A DNA stretch of 64,000 nt. Source: Prochlorococcus marinus str. MIT 9312 (GTDB taxonomy: Bacteria; Cyanobacteriota; Cyanobacteriia; PCC-6307; Cyanobiaceae). The translations under genes and the position numbers were made by a program. The stretch spans positions 806,001 through 870,000 of the forward strand of contig NC_007577.1 in assembly GCF_000012645.1 (NCBI RefSeq), read 5' to 3'. Shown here piece after piece: positions 26,828 through 36,624 of this stretch. Position 1 is the first letter of the stretch, and the number at the start of each line of letters is the position of its first letter. The notes under the pieces are model-generated. The model was not told where the DNA came from, did no database searches, and saw only the letters and a list, made by a program, of their open reading frames with translations.

Positions 26828-27202
26828 TTAATCTTCCTCAAATTCCCATGGTGGTGCAACTCTTGTATTTCCTCTCCCAAAATATTGTCCAAATTGCAAA
26901 TCATAAACTTCATCTTCGTAAGTTGTTTCTAACTCCAGATCTGTAGTAGCTTTAGCAACGCAAAGCAGTGCATAACCTTTGTCTTTTAAGGCTTGAGATA
27001 CCCCCATGGCTTCAGGTTGTTGCAACGTACCAGATATTATTTTAACTGCACAACTTGTACAGCAACCATTTCTACATGAAAAAGGAAGCCTAAACCCTTT
27101 CTTTTCAAATTCCTTAAGAATATACTCATCACAATTTACCTGTTCTTTGTATAACTTTCCGGTTTCTTTATTTTTTATCGTGACTGTAAAAGTCTTATTC
27201 AA
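26828..27202 (-). CDS. Plant-type [2Fe-2S] ferredoxin with a C-terminal extension
   Basis: A 124-residue ferredoxin. The cluster cysteines are in LPFSCRNGCCTSCAVK and LLCVAKATTDL (pattern C-x4-C-x2-C...C). An extra Cys is present in the loop next to the third ligand. Photosynthetic PetF is about 97 residues; this one carries about 20 extra residues after the fold, ending GNTRVAPPWEFEED, so it is a paralogue rather than the main photosynthetic electron carrier. It heads the long leftward run and is divergent from tRNA-Ser, with 49 bases between. Confidence 0.9.
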   Translation of the reverse strand: MNKTFTVTIKNKETGKLYKEQVNCDEYILKEFEKKGFRLPFSCRNGCCTSCAVKIISGTLQQPEAMGVSQALKDKGYALLCVAKATTDLELETTYEDEVYDLQFGQYFGRGNTRVAPPWEFEED

Positions 27203-27251
27203 ATAACTTTCCTCAAATGTGGGATGATAAAGGGTTAAAATGGATTTCTTG

Positions 27252-27338
27252 GGAGAGGTGGCCGAGTGGTTGAAGGCGCAGCACTGGAAATGCTGTATAG
27301 GGGCAACTTTATCGAGGGTTCGAATCCCTCTCTCTCCG
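27252..27338 (+). tRNA. tRNA-Ser (anticodon GGA)
   Basis: An 87-base class II tRNA. The acceptor GGAGAGG pairs with TCTCTCC next to discriminator G. The D arm begins GCCGAGTGG, the anticodon stem-loop GCACTGGAAATGC has GGA in the loop, a long variable arm of serine type follows, and the T arm is GAGGGTTCGAATCCCTC. CCA is not encoded. It reads UCC and UCU codons. A -10-like TTAAAAT lies just upstream. Confidence 0.95.
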
Positions 27339-27357
27339 TTTTATATTAGTTGATTTT

Positions 27358-27384
27358 TGTTGATTACATCAATAATTTTTTTTT
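27358..27384 (+). terminator. Weak terminator after tRNA-Ser
   Basis: A short stem (27358-27364 with 27368-27374, 3-base loop, including one G-T pair) is followed by a run of T residues to about 27384. Position and T-run suit an intrinsic terminator for the tRNA transcript, but the stem is nearly all A/T. Confidence 0.4.
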
Positions 27385-27551
27385 GAATAGATATTTAAAA
27401 TAATATAGTAATCAGTTTGAGAGGTTATAAATAATCTTATTTATTTAAATTAAGTTGAAAATATTTGGTTTTTACTATTATATGTAAATATCTAAGAAAA
27501 AAATTAATTAAATTATTAGTAAATTTTGCTTTAATTTAGCGATCTAAAATC

Positions 27552-29549
27552 ATGGGGCAAATAGTTGGAATTGATTTAGGTACTACTAACTCTGTTGTCG
27601 GAGTTATAGAAGCCGGTCGTCCAATAGTTATTGCAAATTCTGAAGGTTCTAGAACTACACCTTCAATAGTTGGTTTTACAAAAGACAAAGAAATAGTAAT
27701 AGGTGACCAAGCAAGAAGACAACTTGTTTTGAATCCAAAGAATACCTTTTATAATTTAAAAAGATTTATTGGTAGCGACTGGGATGAACTTGATGATACA
27801 AGTATTTCAGTTCCTTATAATGTCAAGTCAAATAATACTGGAAATGTTAGGGTTCTTAGTCCAAATACAGAAAGAGAGTATGCTCCTGAAGAGTTAGTGA
27901 GCTCTTTAATTAGAAAATTAATCAACGATGCCGAAACATATCTAGGTGATACTGTTGACTCTGCAGTAATTACTGTCCCTGCCTACTTTAATGAATCTCA
28001 AAGACAAGCCACAAAGGATTCTGCAATTTTAGCTGGTATCAAAGTAGATAGAATCCTAAATGAACCTACTGCAGCTGCTCTAGCTTATGGTTTTGAAAAA
28101 AGTTCCTCTAATAATGTTTTGGTTTTTGATTTAGGGGGAGGAACATTCGATGTTTCATTATTAAAAATCTCTAATGGTGTATTTGATGTTAAAGCCACCT
28201 GTGGAGATACCCAACTAGGAGGAAACAACTTTGACTCAAAAATAGTAGATTGGCTTGCTGAAAAATTTCTGGCTAAACATGATATAGATCTAAGAAGGGA
28301 TAGACAAGCTTTGCAGAGATTAACTGAAGCTGCTGAAAAGGCGAAATGTGAATTATCAGGTTTGCTAAAAACAAAAATATCATTACCTTTTATAACCACT
28401 AGTAAAGAGGGGCCATTACATATTGAAGAGACCTTAGATAGAAAAATATTTGAATCATTATCCCAAGATCTTTTAGACAGATTATTAGAGCCTGTGCAAA
28501 TAGCCATAGATGACTCTGGATGGAACGCAGAAGATATAGATGAAGTAGTTCTTGTCGGTGGCAGCACAAGAATTCCAATGGTTCAACAATTAGTCAAGAC
28601 TCTTGTTCCTAATGATCCTTGTCAATCTGTTAATCCAGATGAAGTCGTTGCAATTGGCGCTGCAATACAATCCGGAATTATTAGTGGTGATTTACAAGAT
28701 TTACTGCTAAATGACGTTACACCTTTATCTTTAGGTTTAGAGACTATTGGTGGTCTTATGAAGGTACTTATACCTCGTAATACACCAATACCAGTAAGAC
28801 AATCTGATGTTTTTAGTACATCAGAAGCTAATCAATCTTCAGTTGTAGTTCAAGTAAGGCAAGGTGAAAGGCCATTAGCTTCTGAAAATAAGTCACTTGG
28901 TAAATTTAAGTTATCAGGAATACCACCAGCACCTAGAGGAATACCGCAAGTTCAGGTAGCATTTGATATTGATGCTAATGGTCTTTTAGAAGTGAGTGCA
29001 ACTGATAGAACAACTGGTAGAAAGCAAACAGTAACAATTTCTGGAGGTTCTAATTTAAATGAACAAGAAATCAAATCGATAATTGAAGAAGCTAAATCAA
29101 AAGCTAATGAAGATAGAAAGAGGAGATCTGTCATTGATAGAAAAAATAGTGCTTTAACTCTTATTGCTCAAGCTGAGAGAAGGCTTAGGGATGCTTCTTT
29201 AGAATTTGGACCTTATGGAGCTGAAAGACAACAACGAGCTGTAGAATTAGCCATTCAAGATGTAGAAGAATTCATAGATGATGATGATCCTCAAGAATTA
29301 GAAATTTCAGTAAGTGCTCTCCAAGAAGCATTATTTGGTTTGAACAGAAAATTTGCAACAGAAAGGAAAACTGATAATAATCCATTACAGGGTATTAAAA
29401 ATACATTTGGATCACTAAAGGATGAACTGTTTTCAGATGACTATTGGGATGATGATCCTTGGGATAATCAAATGAATAGAAATTATAGAAATTCGAGGTA
29501 TGGTAATTCTAGGGATGATGATCCATGGGACAATGACTATTTCCTCTAA
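27552..29549 (+). CDS. dnaK: Hsp70 chaperone DnaK (paralogue with Asp/Trp-rich tail)
   Basis: A 665-residue Hsp70. The ATPase domain opens [18 protein letters not shown] and shows [14 protein letters not shown] and [16 protein letters not shown]. The substrate-binding domain starts near residue 390 ([15 protein letters not shown]), followed by the lid. The last 40 or so residues are unusual: Asp- and Trp-rich, with DDDPWDN occurring twice around an Asn/Arg-rich linker. Cyanobacteria carry several DnaKs; the tailed form next to a dnaJ resembles the membrane-associated DnaK3 class, which is inference. dnaJ starts inside its last codons. The 213 bases between tRNA-Ser and the start are A/T-rich and hold no gene. 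Confidence 0.96.
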   Translation: MGQIVGIDLGTTNSVVGVIEAGRPIVIANSEGSRTTPSIVGFTKDKEIVIGDQARRQLVLNPKNTFYNLKRFIGSDWDELDDTSISVPYNVKSNNTGNVRVLSPNTEREYAPEELVSSLIRKLINDAETYLGDTVDSAVITVPAYFNESQRQATKDSAILAGIKVDRILNEPTAAALAYGFEKSSSNNVLVFDLGGGTFDVSLLKISNGVFDVKATCGDTQLGGNNFDSKIVDWLAEKFLAKHDIDLRRDRQALQRLTEAAEKAKCELSGLLKTKISLPFITTSKEGPLHIEETLDRKIFESLSQDLLDRLLEPVQIAIDDSGWNAEDIDEVVLVGGSTRIPMVQQLVKTLVPNDPCQSVNPDEVVAIGAAIQSGIISGDLQDLLLNDVTPLSLGLETIGGLMKVLIPRNTPIPVRQSDVFSTSEANQSSVVVQVRQGERPLASENKSLGKFKLSGIPPAPRGIPQVQVAFDIDANGLLEVSATDRTTGRKQTVTISGGSNLNEQEIKSIIEEAKSKANEDRKRRSVIDRKNSALTLIAQAERRLRDASLEFGPYGAERQQRAVELAIQDVEEFIDDDDPQELEISVSALQEALFGLNRKFATERKTDNNPLQGIKNTFGSLKDELFSDDYWDDDPWDNQMNRNYRNSRYGNSRDDDPWDNDYFL

Positions 29550-30459
29550 AAAAGACTATTTGTCTATTTTGGGTTTATCCCATGATTATGACGATAATGA
29601 ACTTAAAAAAGCCTTTAGAAGAGAAGCAAGAAAATGGCATCCAGATTTAAATAAAAATGATCTAAATGCAGAAGAAAGATTTAAATTAATTAACGAAGCA
29701 TACGAATATCTACGTGATCCAAATAAAAGAAATGATAATTCGGAGGTAAATATTCGGGAAGACTACGAAAATAACAATTTCAAGACAGGTTTTCCTGATT
29801 TCCAAGATTATCTTGATTCATTATTTGGATATGAATACAACTCTAAGAATTATGAAGAAAACAATAATGGATCATTTGAGGATGAATCGATAAATATAGA
29901 TAATGAAGAATTTAATAATTATGAATACCCTACAACATCTCCAGAAGAACCACCTCCAGTTAAACTCCATCAAGATATTGAAACAATTATCGAATTAACT
30001 CCTGATGAGGCCTTACGTGGAGCTTCAATTTTAATAGAACTTGAGGATCAAACTGTAGTTGAAGTTGATACACCTCCTTTCGCTGGAGATGGATGGAGAT
30101 TAAGACTTGAAAATATTGCAAGAGGAGGAAAAGATCATTATTTACAGTTAAAAGTTCAAACCGAGAGTGGTCTAAGAATTGATGGTTTACGAGTTCTTTA
30201 TAAATTAGAGTTGTTCCCTCATGATGCTCTTCTTGGATGTGCAGTAGAGGTTCCTACCCTTGATGGAAATGTTACCCTTCAAGTACCTCCAAAATCATCT
30301 ACCGGAAGAATGTTACGTTTGAAGGGTAGGGGTTTAACGTTCGAAGAAAATGTAGGTGATCAATATGTTGAAATCTTGGTAGTTATACCAGCTGATATTA
30401 ATGATGAAGAAATTGCTTTATATACAAGATTACAAGAATTATCACTTTCTGATTCTTAA
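29533..30459 (+). CDS. dnaJ: J-domain co-chaperone, DnaJ type II
   Basis: A 308-residue J protein. The J domain is at the N-terminus with HPD at residues 36-38 (ARKWHPDLNK). It is followed by an acidic, Asn- and Tyr-rich linker (about 75-150) and two C-terminal substrate-binding domains (GASILIELEDQTVVEVDTPP, then FPHDALLGCAVEVPTLDG and GRMLRLKGRGL). There is no Cys zinc-finger region, so it is CbpA/type II-like. I chose ATG at 29533 ([15 protein letters not shown]), 17 bases inside dnaK; ATGs further upstream lengthen it without homology. The overlap suggests coupled synthesis with the upstream DnaK. Confidence 0.93.
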   Translation: MTISSKKDYLSILGLSHDYDDNELKKAFRREARKWHPDLNKNDLNAEERFKLINEAYEYLRDPNKRNDNSEVNIREDYENNNFKTGFPDFQDYLDSLFGYEYNSKNYEENNNGSFEDESINIDNEEFNNYEYPTTSPEEPPPVKLHQDIETIIELTPDEALRGASILIELEDQTVVEVDTPPFAGDGWRLRLENIARGGKDHYLQLKVQTESGLRIDGLRVLYKLELFPHDALLGCAVEVPTLDGNVTLQVPPKSSTGRMLRLKGRGLTFEENVGDQYVEILVVIPADINDEEIALYTRLQELSLSDS

Positions 30460-30492
30460 TCAAATATTATATAAAAAGAAAAATCGAAACTT

Positions 30493-30873
30493 ATGAACGC
30501 ATTTGTTCTTTTATATAATTCAGGAACAGATAAGGAAGGAATTCATTCAATCGAACTTAAAGGAAGAACTATAGTTCTTATGTTTGAAGACAAGGAAGAT
30601 GCAACAAGATACTGTGGTCTACTTGAAGCTCAAGATTTCCCTCTACCAACAGTCGAAATGATCGACATAGAAGAAATAAAAAATTTTTGTATTAAATTAG
30701 ATTATGAATGTAAATTAGTGGAGAAGAATTTTGTTCCTAAAACAGCTGAAGATAGGTTACTAATTTCTCCACCCCAGAAAAATTTAGAAGTTGATGATTG
30801 GGGGAGGGACATTAATAATAAGGAAAAAATTGATATAAATACCATTAAGGAAAACCTTGAAAAGTTGCTTTAA
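30493..30873 (+). CDS. DUF3110 family protein
   Basis: A 126-residue soluble protein whose first half matches DUF3110: MNAFVLLYNSGTDKEGIHSI, VLMFEDKEDATRYCGLLEAQDFP and TVEMIDIEEIKNFC. The family is found in cyanobacteria and plants and has no known activity. The C-terminal third is charged. It lies 33 bases after dnaJ and 36 bases before the cyclophilin gene, so it may belong to a protein-folding operon. Confidence 0.85.
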   Translation: MNAFVLLYNSGTDKEGIHSIELKGRTIVLMFEDKEDATRYCGLLEAQDFPLPTVEMIDIEEIKNFCIKLDYECKLVEKNFVPKTAEDRLLISPPQKNLEVDDWGRDINNKEKIDINTIKENLEKLL

Positions 30874-30909
30874 GGATTAAAATATTAGTATTAAATAAAT
30901 TAATAAAAA

Positions 30910-31347
30910 ATGACAAAAGCATTATTTGAAACAGAACTAGGGAACATTAATATTGAATTATTCTCTGATGATGCACCTAATACCGTTAACAACTTCACGA
31001 AGTTGATCAGTGATGGTTTTTATGATGGTCTTGCATTTCACAGAGTTATTCCTGGATTTATGGCTCAGGGTGGATGTCCAAATACTCGCGATGGAGCATC
31101 AGGTATGCCTGGAACTGGAGGCCCTGGATATAACATTAAATGTGAAATTAATTCAAATAAACATCTAAAAGGTTCAATTTCTATGGCACATGCAGGCAAG
31201 GATACTGGTGGTAGTCAGTTTTTCATTGTTTATGAACCACAGCCTCATCTCGATGGAGTTCATACTGTTTTTGGTAAGACAGAAGATATGGATGTCGTGC
31301 TTAAGCTTACTAACGGTTCAAAAATTCTAAAGGCAACTCTAAAGTAG
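30910..31347 (+). CDS. Peptidyl-prolyl cis-trans isomerase, cyclophilin type
   Basis: A 145-residue cytoplasmic cyclophilin. Catalytic and binding residues are seen in [13 protein letters not shown] (the Arg), [22 protein letters not shown] and [13 protein letters not shown]. It lacks a signal peptide. It accelerates proline isomerisation during folding and closes the rightward group dnaK-dnaJ-DUF3110-cyclophilin. It converges on ribBA with 5 bases between stops. Confidence 0.95.
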   Translation: MTKALFETELGNINIELFSDDAPNTVNNFTKLISDGFYDGLAFHRVIPGFMAQGGCPNTRDGASGMPGTGGPGYNIKCEINSNKHLKGSISMAHAGKDTGGSQFFIVYEPQPHLDGVHTVFGKTEDMDVVLKLTNGSKILKATLK

Positions 31348-31352
31348 TAATT

Positions 31353-33077
31353 TTAGCCTTCAAAAACTATACTAAATGTCTCTTTATCTAAATTAAATTT
31401 TCTTGTAGATGAATATAGAATTTCATTATTAATAGTAAATTTAGTATTGATAAGTTTGATGCTATTTTTGGGATGTAATGCTTGTTCAATATTTCTAGAA
31501 ACAATAATCCCAATTTTTTTACTATCTTCGTATTTAGATAAAAACTCAATTAATAATTCTATATTCTTTATTTCTTCGTCGGTAATATTAGTATTAGTTC
31601 TATTTCGATCGTGTATGATTCTCCATACTAATTTTGGTCGATTCCAAAAAGCCAATAATCTTGGAGTACTTTCCAGTTTAATATTAATGTTTTGATCCTT
31701 ACAGAATTTATTAACCTTATTTTTTATTGGAACTAGATGAATTGATTTATAGTTTCCGTCAAGAAAAATAGATATAAATGGATCAATATTCCTGAAATTA
31801 GAATTATCTACATCAATCATATGGCCAAGCTTTGTTCTCTTAACACTTAAATATTCAGCATTATTATCATTTGGACAAATCATTAATGGAACTCTCTCAA
31901 TAACTTCAATTCCATAACCTCCTAATCCAGCAATCTTTCTAGGATTATTTGTTAATAATTTTAATTTTTTTATACCTAGATCAGTTAATATCTGTGCTCC
32001 TACTCCATAATTTCTTAGATCAGCAGGAAATCCTAATTTTTCATTAGCTTCTACTGTGTCTAATCCACCATCCTGTAAGCTGTAAGCTTTTAATTTATTT
32101 ATAAGACCAATACCTCTACCTTCTTGTCTCAAGTAAACAACAACGCCCTCTTCTTCCTTTTCTATCCTTGATAAAGCAGCCTCTAACTGTGGTCTACAAT
32201 CGCAACGTAATGAACCAAAAGCATCGCCAGTTAGGCATTCTGAATGCATTCTTACTAATACAGGTTCGCTTAATTTTTTTGATTTTTGTTTAACTAATGC
32301 AACGTGCTCTGAACCATCAAGTTCATTAATGTATCCATATGCTTTGAAATTTCCAAAAATACTTGGAAGAACAGCATCGGATTTTCTAAAAACAAATCTT
32401 TCAGTTTGAAATCGATAACTTATTAAATCGGCTATTGATATTAATTTCATCCCCCACTGTTTTGCATACTCTTTAAGTTGTGGAAGTCTTGACATTGAAC
32501 CATCAGGATTTTGTATTTCACAAATTACTCCAGCTGGATATAGTCCTGACATTGCTGCAATATCTACTGCCGCTTCTGTATGTCCTGCCCTTTTTAAAAC
32601 TCCCCCTTTTTTAGCTCTTAATGGAAAAATATGTCCTGGCCTCCTTAAATCATCAGGTTTTGTATTTGGATTTATAGCAACTTGTATTGTTTTGGCTCTG
32701 TCTTCAGCTGAAATACCAGTCGATACATTATTTTCAGGGCCAGCATCAATTGATATCGTAAAAGCTGTTTGATTCTTGTCTGTGTTTCTATCCACCATTA
32801 AGGGTAAATCTAAGGAGTCAAGTTTTTCTCCTTGCATAGCTAGGCATATAAGGCCCCTTCCCTCAGTAGCCATAAAATTAATTTGTTGAGGAGTAGCAAA
32901 CTGAGCGGCGCAAATTAAATCACCCTCATTTTCTCTTCTTTCATCATCTACCACAATTATGCATTCACCATTTCTTATTGCAGCTAATGCATCGCTTATA
33001 GGATCAAATTCAATTTTAAAAGATTCATTTATATCCAAAATTGTTCCATTATTTGATTTGGGACTTGTTTCTTTCAT
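31353..33077 (-). CDS. ribBA: Bifunctional riboflavin enzyme RibBA with long C-terminal extension
   Basis: A bifunctional enzyme. N-terminal 3,4-dihydroxy-2-butanone-4-phosphate synthase: VDDERRENEGDLI, RPGHIFPLRAKKGGVLKRAGHTEAAVD. C-terminal GTP cyclohydrolase II: VRMHSECLTGDAFGSLRCDC with zinc cysteines, and YLRQEGRGIGLINK. Together they start both branches of riboflavin synthesis. About 150 residues follow the cyclohydrolase end (KLGHMIDVDN), with no motif I know; the usual RibBA is about 400 residues. I used ATG at 33077 (MKETSPKS); a TTG four codons earlier is also possible. It is divergent from argC. Confidence 0.95.
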   Translation of the reverse strand: MKETSPKSNNGTILDINESFKIEFDPISDALAAIRNGECIIVVDDERRENEGDLICAAQFATPQQINFMATEGRGLICLAMQGEKLDSLDLPLMVDRNTDKNQTAFTISIDAGPENNVSTGISAEDRAKTIQVAINPNTKPDDLRRPGHIFPLRAKKGGVLKRAGHTEAAVDIAAMSGLYPAGVICEIQNPDGSMSRLPQLKEYAKQWGMKLISIADLISYRFQTERFVFRKSDAVLPSIFGNFKAYGYINELDGSEHVALVKQKSKKLSEPVLVRMHSECLTGDAFGSLRCDCRPQLEAALSRIEKEEEGVVVYLRQEGRGIGLINKLKAYSLQDGGLDTVEANEKLGFPADLRNYGVGAQILTDLGIKKLKLLTNNPRKIAGLGGYGIEVIERVPLMICPNDNNAEYLSVKRTKLGHMIDVDNSNFRNIDPFISIFLDGNYKSIHLVPIKNKVNKFCKDQNINIKLESTPRLLAFWNRPKLVWRIIHDRNRTNTNITDEEIKNIELLIEFLSKYEDSKKIGIIVSRNIEQALHPKNSIKLINTKFTINNEILYSSTRKFNLDKETFSIVFEG

Positions 33078-33165
33078 TATTCCTATCAATATAGAAAAAT
33101 AGTGTGTTAGTTATCCTAAATTCAACACTTTATAATCCTATCTCAAATTCTGCCAATTCAAAGAA

Positions 33166-34221
33166 ATGAATGTTGCAATAGTAGGTGCTACTGGTTACGG
33201 CGGTATTCAAGCGGTAAATCTTTTAAAAAATAATAAAAACTACAAAATCTCATTTTTAGGCGGTAATAAAACTTCTGGGTCAAAGTGGAATGATAACTTC
33301 CCTTTTATTTATCTTGATACCGATCCTTATATAGAAAAAATATCAGTAGAGAATATCTCAAAGAATTCTGATGTAGCTTTGCTTTGTTTACCTAATGGTA
33401 TATCTTCTACTTTGACAAGGAAATTATTAGATAGAGGAGTTAAAGTTATTGATTTATCAGCAGATTATAGATATAAGTCGCTAGTTGAATGGGAAAAAGT
33501 ATATTCAAAAGAAGCTGTTGCTTTTAAAAGGAATGATGATGATTTATGTAAAGAAGCAGTCTACGGTCTTCCTGAAATAAATAAAGAAGCAATTTCAAAT
33601 GGAAGATTAATTTCATGTCCAGGTTGTTATCCAACATCGGCTCTTATTCCTCTAGTTCCTTATCTTTCGCAAGGAATTATTGAAAATGAAGGTATAGTTA
33701 TTGATTCTAAAAGCGGAACTTCTGGAGGTGGGAGAGAACCAAACCAAAAGCTACTCTTATCAGAATGTGGAGAAGGACTGTCAGCATATGGATTGATAAA
33801 CCATAGACATACTTCAGAGATCGAGCAAGTAGCATCATTAATTTCTGGAAATAAAATCGAACTTCTTTTTACTCCTCATTTGGTTCCAATTTCAAGGGGT
33901 ATGCATTCGACTATATATGGGAGATTAAGAGATCCTGGATTAACATCAGATGATTGCAGAATTCTTTTGGATAATTATTATAGGAATTTTAAGAATATTA
34001 CAGTCTTACCTGTAGGTACATTCCCATCCACAAAATGGGTAAAAAATACAAACCAAATTTTCCTTTCTGTTAAAGTTGATATTCGAAATGGAAGAATAGT
34101 TATTTTATCTGTAATTGACAATTTGTTAAAAGGACAGACTGGGCAGGCAATTCAAAATTTAAATATTATGAGTGGATTTTCAATGGATGATGGCCTTGAG
34201 TTAACTAATAACTTTCCATAA
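33166..34221 (+). CDS. argC: N-acetyl-gamma-glutamyl-phosphate reductase
   Basis: A 351-residue NADP-dependent reductase, third step of arginine synthesis. The dinucleotide-binding start is VAIVGATGYGGIQAV, the catalytic Cys lies in SCPGCYPTSALIPL, and the substrate-side His in GLINHRHTSEIEQ and PHLVPISRGMHSTI. Length is normal for the family. The start follows a 76-base intergenic stretch shared with divergent ribBA, and the last 17 bases overlap convergent purN. Confidence 0.97.
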   Translation: MNVAIVGATGYGGIQAVNLLKNNKNYKISFLGGNKTSGSKWNDNFPFIYLDTDPYIEKISVENISKNSDVALLCLPNGISSTLTRKLLDRGVKVIDLSADYRYKSLVEWEKVYSKEAVAFKRNDDDLCKEAVYGLPEINKEAISNGRLISCPGCYPTSALIPLVPYLSQGIIENEGIVIDSKSGTSGGGREPNQKLLLSECGEGLSAYGLINHRHTSEIEQVASLISGNKIELLFTPHLVPISRGMHSTIYGRLRDPGLTSDDCRILLDNYYRNFKNITVLPVGTFPSTKWVKNTNQIFLSVKVDIRNGRIVILSVIDNLLKGQTGQAIQNLNIMSGFSMDDGLELTNNFP

Positions 34222-34891
34222 AATTACTTCTTATCAAAAAACCAGCATGAGAGATTGATTGAGGTAAAATTTTATGTTCAAGTATTTGTATTTTTTTAGA
34301 TAGTGTTTCAATATTGTCGTCGTGTTGGATTGATAAAGCAGCTTGCATTATAAGAGAACCGCTATCCACTTCCTCCTCAACAAAATGTACTGAGCAACCA
34401 GTTATTTTTGAACCATTTAATATCGAATCCTTTATTGCAGAACCTCCTTTATATGCAGGAAGTAATGATGGGTGAATGTTTATAATTTTATTCTTAAATT
34501 TGTTAATAAAGAATGGAGTGACAATTTTCATCCAGCCAGCCATTACTACAAGTTCAACATCATGATTAATTAATGTATTTATAATTTCTAATTCAAATAG
34601 TTCTTTATGAGAAAAGTCTTCACTTCTTATTATTTTATGAGGTATTTCAGCTTTTACCGCTCTTTTTATACAACCAGCATCTTCTTTGTTTGTAATTAGA
34701 ATTTTTATTTCTAGGTCTAATTCTCCTTTTCCTGAGAGATTAATTAACTCCTGAAAGTTTGTTCCCTTCCCAGAAGCAAGTACTCCAATTTTTAATTTTG
34801 GTGAAAATCTTCTAAATTTAGATATCTCAGGCGAAATTATGTAATTAAATGATTTATCCAAAATTTTTATTTTATCCAATGATAAATTCAT
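34205..34891 (-). CDS. purN: Phosphoribosylglycinamide formyltransferase
   Basis: GAR transformylase moves a formyl group from 10-formyltetrahydrofolate in purine synthesis. The fold begins IGVLASGKGTNFQEL, with the catalytic trio region INIHPSLLPAYKGGSAI and CSVHFVEEEVDSGSLIMQ. About 30 residues precede the fold. I used ATG at 34891 (MNLSLDK); an ATG at 34939 would add 16 hydrophobic and basic residues with no homology, and neither has a strong ribosome-binding site. It overlaps convergent argC by 17 bases. Confidence 0.93.
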   Translation of the reverse strand: MNLSLDKIKILDKSFNYIISPEISKFRRFSPKLKIGVLASGKGTNFQELINLSGKGELDLEIKILITNKEDAGCIKRAVKAEIPHKIIRSEDFSHKELFELEIINTLINHDVELVVMAGWMKIVTPFFINKFKNKIINIHPSLLPAYKGGSAIKDSILNGSKITGCSVHFVEEEVDSGSLIMQAALSIQHDDNIETLSKKIQILEHKILPQSISHAGFLIRSNFMESY

Positions 34892-35004
34892 ATGAAATAA
34901 AAAAAACAATCTACTGTAATTGTTTTTATTCAAAAACATATAAATTTAAAGATATAAATTTAAACAAATTTAAAAGAATTAATTCTATGTACTATTCGTA
35001 AAGA

Positions 35005-35028
35005 TATAATTAAATCATAAATAAAGGA
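35005..35028 (+). promoter_or_regulatory. -10 box and ribosome-binding site of pgi
   Basis: A consensus TATAAT lies at 35005-35010 and an AAGGA at 35024-35028, 12 bases before the pgi ATG. No convincing -35 element is visible. The short leader fits a dedicated pgi promoter. Confidence 0.5.
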
Positions 35029-35040
35029 AAAATATATAAA

Positions 35041-36624
35041 ATGAATGAAGAATTAAACTCATGGGATAAATTTTGTAATTATCTTTGGTTTGATAAAAAA
35101 TTAAATATTTGGTTAGATATAAGCAAAATTATTTTTACAAATGACGACATTGTCACTTTAGAAGAGAAATTTACAGATGTTTTGTCATCAATAAAAGAAT
35201 TAGAAAATGGTGCAATCTCAAATATTGATGAAAATAGACAAGTTGGACATTATTGGCTTAGAAATCCATCAATTTCTCCATCTTCCAATATAGGAGAGGA
35301 GATTAGTGCAGATATAAATGAAATCTCTGAATTTGGCAAACAAATTTTAAATGGAAATATTAAGAATAAGAATAATCAGAAATATACTGATGTTCTATGG
35401 ATAGGAATTGGTGGAAGTGGATTAGGCCCATTACTTATTACAGAGTCACTGCAGAAGTGCTCTAAAGGATTAAATTTTTCTTATATCGATAATGTTGATC
35501 CTTTTTTAATTAGCGAAAAGTTAGAAGAGTTAGCTGAAAAATTATCCACAACATTATTTGTAGTAGTAAGCAAATCGGGTGGTACGCCTGAACCTAGAAT
35601 TGCTATGGAAATTATTAAGAGTCATTGTGAAAACAATTCACTTGAATGGAATTCTAATGCTATAGCTATAACTATGAAAGATAGTAAGTTATTTAATAAA
35701 GCCATTTCTGAAAATTGGTTAAAAATATTCAATTTACAAGATTGGGTTGGAGGAAGAACTAGTATTACTAGCTCTGTAGGATTACTTCCATTAGCTCTTA
35801 TTAATGAAAATATATTTGAATTTATTAGAGGTGCATCATTAATGGATGAGGCCACACGTACTAGTGATTTTAAAAATAATCCCGCAGCATTATTATCATC
35901 TGCATGGTATTTAACTGGAGATGGCGTTGGAAAGAGAGATATGGTTGTTTTACCTTATAGAGATAGGTTACAGGTATTTAGTAAATATCTTCAGCAATTA
36001 GTAATGGAGTCTTTAGGAAAGAAATTTAATAGGAATGGTGAAGTAGTTAATCAAGGGATATCCGTTTTTGGTAATAAAGGATCTACAGATCAACATGCTT
36101 ATGTTCAGCAACTGAGAGATGGTATTGATAACTTCTTTTGTATTTTTATTGAATTATTAGATTCTCCATCGACTAATATTTTTGATGGAAAAGAGAATCC
36201 TAAAGAATATCTTTCTGGTTTTTTGCAGGGAACTAGATCCGCACTTTCTAGTGAAAACAGACAAAGTATCACTATCACATTAGAAAAATTAAATTGTTTT
36301 TCACTAGGTGCCTTAATCGCTTTATTTGAGAGATCTGTATCTTTCTACGCTGAATTAGTAAATATAAATGCCTATGATCAACCTGGAGTTGAAGCCGGAA
36401 AGAAAGCAGCTGCAAATATTATTGACTATCAACAAAAAGTAAGTAATTTATTAGAGAAAGGAGGCGAATATTCTATCAATGAAATAACATCATTAATTGA
36501 TAATTCAGTTAGTGAACCTATATTTTTCATACTTCGTGAAATGTGTTTCGGTAATGAAGATTATTTAGTTAAGGGCGATTGGTCAAATCCAAATTCATTA
36601 GTTATTCAAAAAAGAAATTCTTAA
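35041..36624 (+). CDS. pgi: Glucose-6-phosphate isomerase
   Basis: A 527-residue isomerase interconverting glucose-6-phosphate and fructose-6-phosphate, linking glycogen, the oxidative pentose-phosphate route and the Calvin cycle. Motifs include [63 protein letters not shown] (the His and Gln region) and the terminal [13 protein letters not shown] with an active-site Lys. Length is typical of cyanobacterial Pgi. Its stop overlaps the convergent leuS stop by 4 bases. Confidence 0.97.
   Translation: MNEELNSWDKFCNYLWFDKKLNIWLDISKIIFTNDDIVTLEEKFTDVLSSIKELENGAISNIDENRQVGHYWLRNPSISPSSNIGEEISADINEISEFGKQILNGNIKNKNNQKYTDVLWIGIGGSGLGPLLITESLQKCSKGLNFSYIDNVDPFLISEKLEELAEKLSTTLFVVVSKSGGTPEPRIAMEIIKSHCENNSLEWNSNAIAITMKDSKLFNKAISENWLKIFNLQDWVGGRTSITSSVGLLPLALINENIFEFIRGASLMDEATRTSDFKNNPAALLSSAWYLTGDGVGKRDMVVLPYRDRLQVFSKYLQQLVMESLGKKFNRNGEVVNQGISVFGNKGSTDQHAYVQQLRDGIDNFFCIFIELLDSPSTNIFDGKENPKEYLSGFLQGTRSALSSENRQSITITLEKLNCFSLGALIALFERSVSFYAELVNINAYDQPGVEAGKKAAANIIDYQQKVSNLLEKGGEYSINEITSLIDNSVSEPIFFILREMCFGNEDYLVKGDWSNPNSLVIQKRNS

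Noticed and set aside
28085-28567. 160-codon minus-strand open frame
   Set aside because: It lies wholly inside dnaK on the opposite strand, with Ser/Phe-rich, low-information composition typical of an antisense shadow of an Hsp70 gene.
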